A stretch of 64,000 bases of DNA from Ariolimax columbianus (taxonomy: Eukaryota; Mollusca; Gastropoda; Stylommatophora; Arionidae), in NCBI GenBank assembly GCA_036924085.1, contig JAVGWX010000009.1, positions 63,712,512-63,776,511 of the forward strand. The letters are read 5' to 3'. The translations under genes and the position numbers were made by a program. The notes under the pieces were generated by a model that ran no database searches, was not told the origin of the DNA, and was given only the letters and a program-made list of their open reading frames with translations. Positions 62,195 to 64,000 of the stretch are shown piece after piece (position 1 is the first letter of the stretch; every line of letters starts with the position of its first letter).

Positions 62195-62268
62195 TGGACT
62201 CAAGGTAAGGTGTTCGCCTCGGGTGCTGGAGGTCGCAGGTTTTTTCACCTACAAAAAAATATGAAACA
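62195..62268 (+). mobile_element. SINE-V head fragment
   Basis: CTCAAGGTAAGGTGTTCGCC and GGGTGCTGGAGGTCGCAGGT match the SINE-V head up to the B-box, where TTCGAATC has become TTTTTTCA. Body lost. Confidence 0.65.
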
Positions 62269-62468
62269 AAGGAGGTCGCACCTCCCCCACTAGATCTAAC
62301 GACATATGTGGACTGATGATAGACAGATAGACAGATCCATTATGGCAAGCATCACGTATATCGATATTTAGGTTTACGTGCTATCCAACACATCTCGATA
62401 ATTTCGACCTGGTTGTCCCCTATTTTGTATGACCTTCTCCAAATTCCCGGGGAAAATGTAATCATTAT
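62269..62468. other. Stretch without a recognised gene
   Basis: GATAGACAGATAGACAGAT short tetranucleotide run at 62317-62336; nothing else recognised. Confidence 0.35.
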
Positions 62469-62476
62469 ATTATTCA

Positions 62477-62836
62477 GGATCAAGATGCTGAGCAGCGCAT
62501 GACCTGCACCGGTCAGAGACCCATAGCTGACTGCTAGCGTCAGGGCCAGCGAACCAGAACTGCCAAGATCCTTCTACACCTCCACGGGGTGATCCTGGAT
62601 AACAGGCTGCAACAGAGCACACTGGTTAAGGTGAAGGGATCGAAAAGGGAATGCTAACCTGGTACTCAAAAAATGCTTGCTGAAGTCGGATGTGTTGGAC
62701 CGAAAGGTGAAATTATCGCAGTCAAGCTGTAAACTACGACACAACGCATTCCGTTCTCTTGACTTCATCCTGCTTCTTAGGCCCGTGTCAGTGTTTCATA
62801 GCGCGTGATTGAGAACGAACGAAGCCAAGCCATTGC
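62477..62836 (+). mobile_element. SINE-B full copy with target-site duplication
   Basis: Flanked by ATTATTCA at 62469-62476 and 62837-62844. Head GGATCAAGATGCTGAGCAGC, tail GAACGAACGAAGCCAAGCC. The duplication is shorter (8 bp) than in other copies. Confidence 0.8.
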
Positions 62837-62844
62837 ATTATTCA

Positions 62845-63000
62845 CGTTTAACACGTTAGAGGTGTTTTAATAACTTTCATTCGTAGCCACCGGCTACTTC
62901 ACACTGAGCAGCTATTTTGGTTTGCGTGAATAACCAGGTGTATTGTTAGGAGATGAACGTATTCTAAACTCCTGGGGGTACATTTTTAGTAGCTAACGTG
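62845..63000. other. Short stretch without a recognised gene
   Basis: AT-rich; nothing recognised. Confidence 0.35.
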
Positions 63001-63004
63001 CATT

Positions 63005-63232
63005 GATTATGTGGCTGATTGGCACAGTGGTAGGGCACTCGCTTTTCCTAGTAAAGGTACAGGGTTCAACTCTCGCTACCGGCAGCTCCAGTATAGCAAG
63101 CTATAAATGGTTACCTATCTAACGGCTAGGAAACGAACAGAGCAGCGGAGTTGGAACTGGGCCACCCCACCTCACAAAGTTGTGGCTTAACAGAACGAAG
63201 AATCTAACACTTCACCCCTGATGACAGTGTCT
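63005..63232 (+). mobile_element. tRNA-headed SINE
   Basis: GTGGCTGATTGGCACAGTGG (A-box TTGGCACAGTGG) and about 35 nt later GTACAGGGTTCAACTCTCGC (B-box). A body of about 150 bp follows. The acceptor-stem complement is missing, so it is not a tRNA gene. Confidence 0.68.
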
Positions 63233-63545
63233 GCTGTGCGATTACCTTTACCTTTCTTTGCGTGCATTAACATTAGATATAAGACTGTGTTCTTCTCTAG
63301 AGAGATACATTTTTAGTGGCATAAGTGTGCTCTACTTCTTTTCGCGAATTCCCGTTATCCATTCGGCGTCCTGTTATGAAGATATATCTAGAACGAGCCT
63401 TACTGTGTATCCTAGGCACAGTAGCATTCACTGACACCAATACTTTCGCAAGCCACCTTTTACGTTGTCGGCCTTTGACCGTTGTATCTAAACAGATCTG
63501 CAACTCAACAACAACGGTGATAGGACAGCGAGAACGGTTCATGTT
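63233..63545. other. Stretch without a recognised gene
   Basis: Overlapping open stretches on both strands (63297-63542 minus, 63325-63552 plus) have no recognisable motif. Confidence 0.35.
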
Positions 63546-63549
63546 CGCG

Positions 63550-63682
63550 TGAGGTCAATAACAAACTTGTACTCATTTACAACTGGGAGGACTTGATCGT
63601 GACATGACTAGATGAACACACTCCATCATCTCTGCTGTGAAAGGCAAACGCTCTATCCGAGAAGTTGTGATAGTTTATGTGG
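63550..63682 (-). mobile_element. Possible tRNA-headed SINE fragment
   Basis: The minus strand from about 63675 reads CTCGGATAGAGCGTTTGCCT and later GATGGAGTGTGTTCATC (degenerate B-box). AAACTTGTACTCATTTACAA resembles 40895-40912, which suggests a shared body. Confidence 0.35.
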
Positions 63683-64000
63683 ATGTAGTTGCAACAAGTT
63701 GAAGTATTGATTCTGTTTTTTTTTTTGTGGTAAATAACCAATATTTAATGCTGATCACTATATTCCGTGCACTTGACTTGGTCAAGTCCTTATCATTTTT
63801 ACGGTCATTTCGTTTCTCGTGACAACACCGTGTAACTTGTTACTTGTAATCCTGGTATTCAATCAGACATTGACCCCGGGATATAGAAGCTTGCTAGAAA
63901 GAACGCTAGACTATTCTATCCGCTGACGTCCTATTGGCCTGGTTTTAGCCAAACCTTCGGTCTCCGATAAACTGTCTTATACAGCCATTCCAGTGAACTT
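63683..64000. other. Stretch without a recognised gene
   Basis: A poly-T run at 63715-63727; otherwise nothing recognised up to the window end. Confidence 0.35.

Overview
This window looks like repeat-saturated intergenic DNA from a metazoan nuclear genome, most likely a mollusc and probably a gastropod. Three things point that way: the 18S rRNA segment at 49270-50036 is of animal type, the non-LTR retrotransposons are animal types, and minisatellites and tRNA-derived SINEs are very dense. The taxon is inferred; no database was searched. I found no intact host protein-coding gene. Almost every recognisable coding segment is a decayed retrotransposon or DNA transposon.

Repeat families are named here by letter for cross-reference. 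LINE-A is an endonuclease-RT-RNase H non-LTR element with a (GAA)n tail: 44793-49269 minus, with pieces at 27262-28134, 30040-30418 and a relative at 61168-61540. LINE-J is an RT-RNase H element with a shared 3' end: 23995-25690 plus, 18838-20080 minus, 53440-53770 plus, 61640-62150 minus. LINE-F is an RT family at 21724-23050 minus, 28135-29345 plus (interrupted), and 44578-44792 plus 50696-50900 minus (interrupted). LINE-E is at 4335-4765 plus and 29680-30035 minus. The RT-ZF family carries a C-terminal zinc finger: 51030-53030 minus, with fragments at 10672, 14205 and 40975. CR1-like 3' ends are at 8735, 11600, 32340, 35540, 36596 and 38440. Short elements are SINE-B, SINE-D, SINE-G and SINE-V plus several single tRNA-headed SINEs. 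Repeat C is a dispersed element with a minisatellite-prone 3' part.

Layout: 1-8 kb holds minisatellites, RT/RNase H relics and a repeat C copy with a 32-bp array. 8-20 kb holds CR1 ends, RT-ZF relics, a mariner-like helix-turn-helix relic fused to an RT relic, SINEs and long TG and AGT tracts. 20-31 kb holds LINE-F (with a minisatellite grown from its own catalytic motif), LINE-J, a TGTA tract and fragments of LINE-A, LINE-F and LINE-E. 31-44 kb holds SINEs, CR1 ends, repeat C and minisatellites. 44.5-53 kb is the most interesting block. 53-64 kb holds minisatellites, an LTR-like region, a long GTT tract and more LINE and SINE ends.

The main discovery candidate is 44793-50695 on the minus strand. 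Read 5' to 3' it is about 660 bp of pre-rRNA leader (5'ETS), then the first ~767 nt of 18S rRNA, then a LINE-A copy ending in a (GAA)n tail. The whole 5.9-kb composite is flanked by a 12-bp direct repeat (11/12 identical), and the outside sequence on both sides is consecutive parts of one older LINE-F reverse transcriptase. So the rRNA-LINE chimera appears to have been inserted as one retroposition event, either by RT template switching onto pre-rRNA or as a Pol I read-through transcript of a LINE lodged in an 18S gene.
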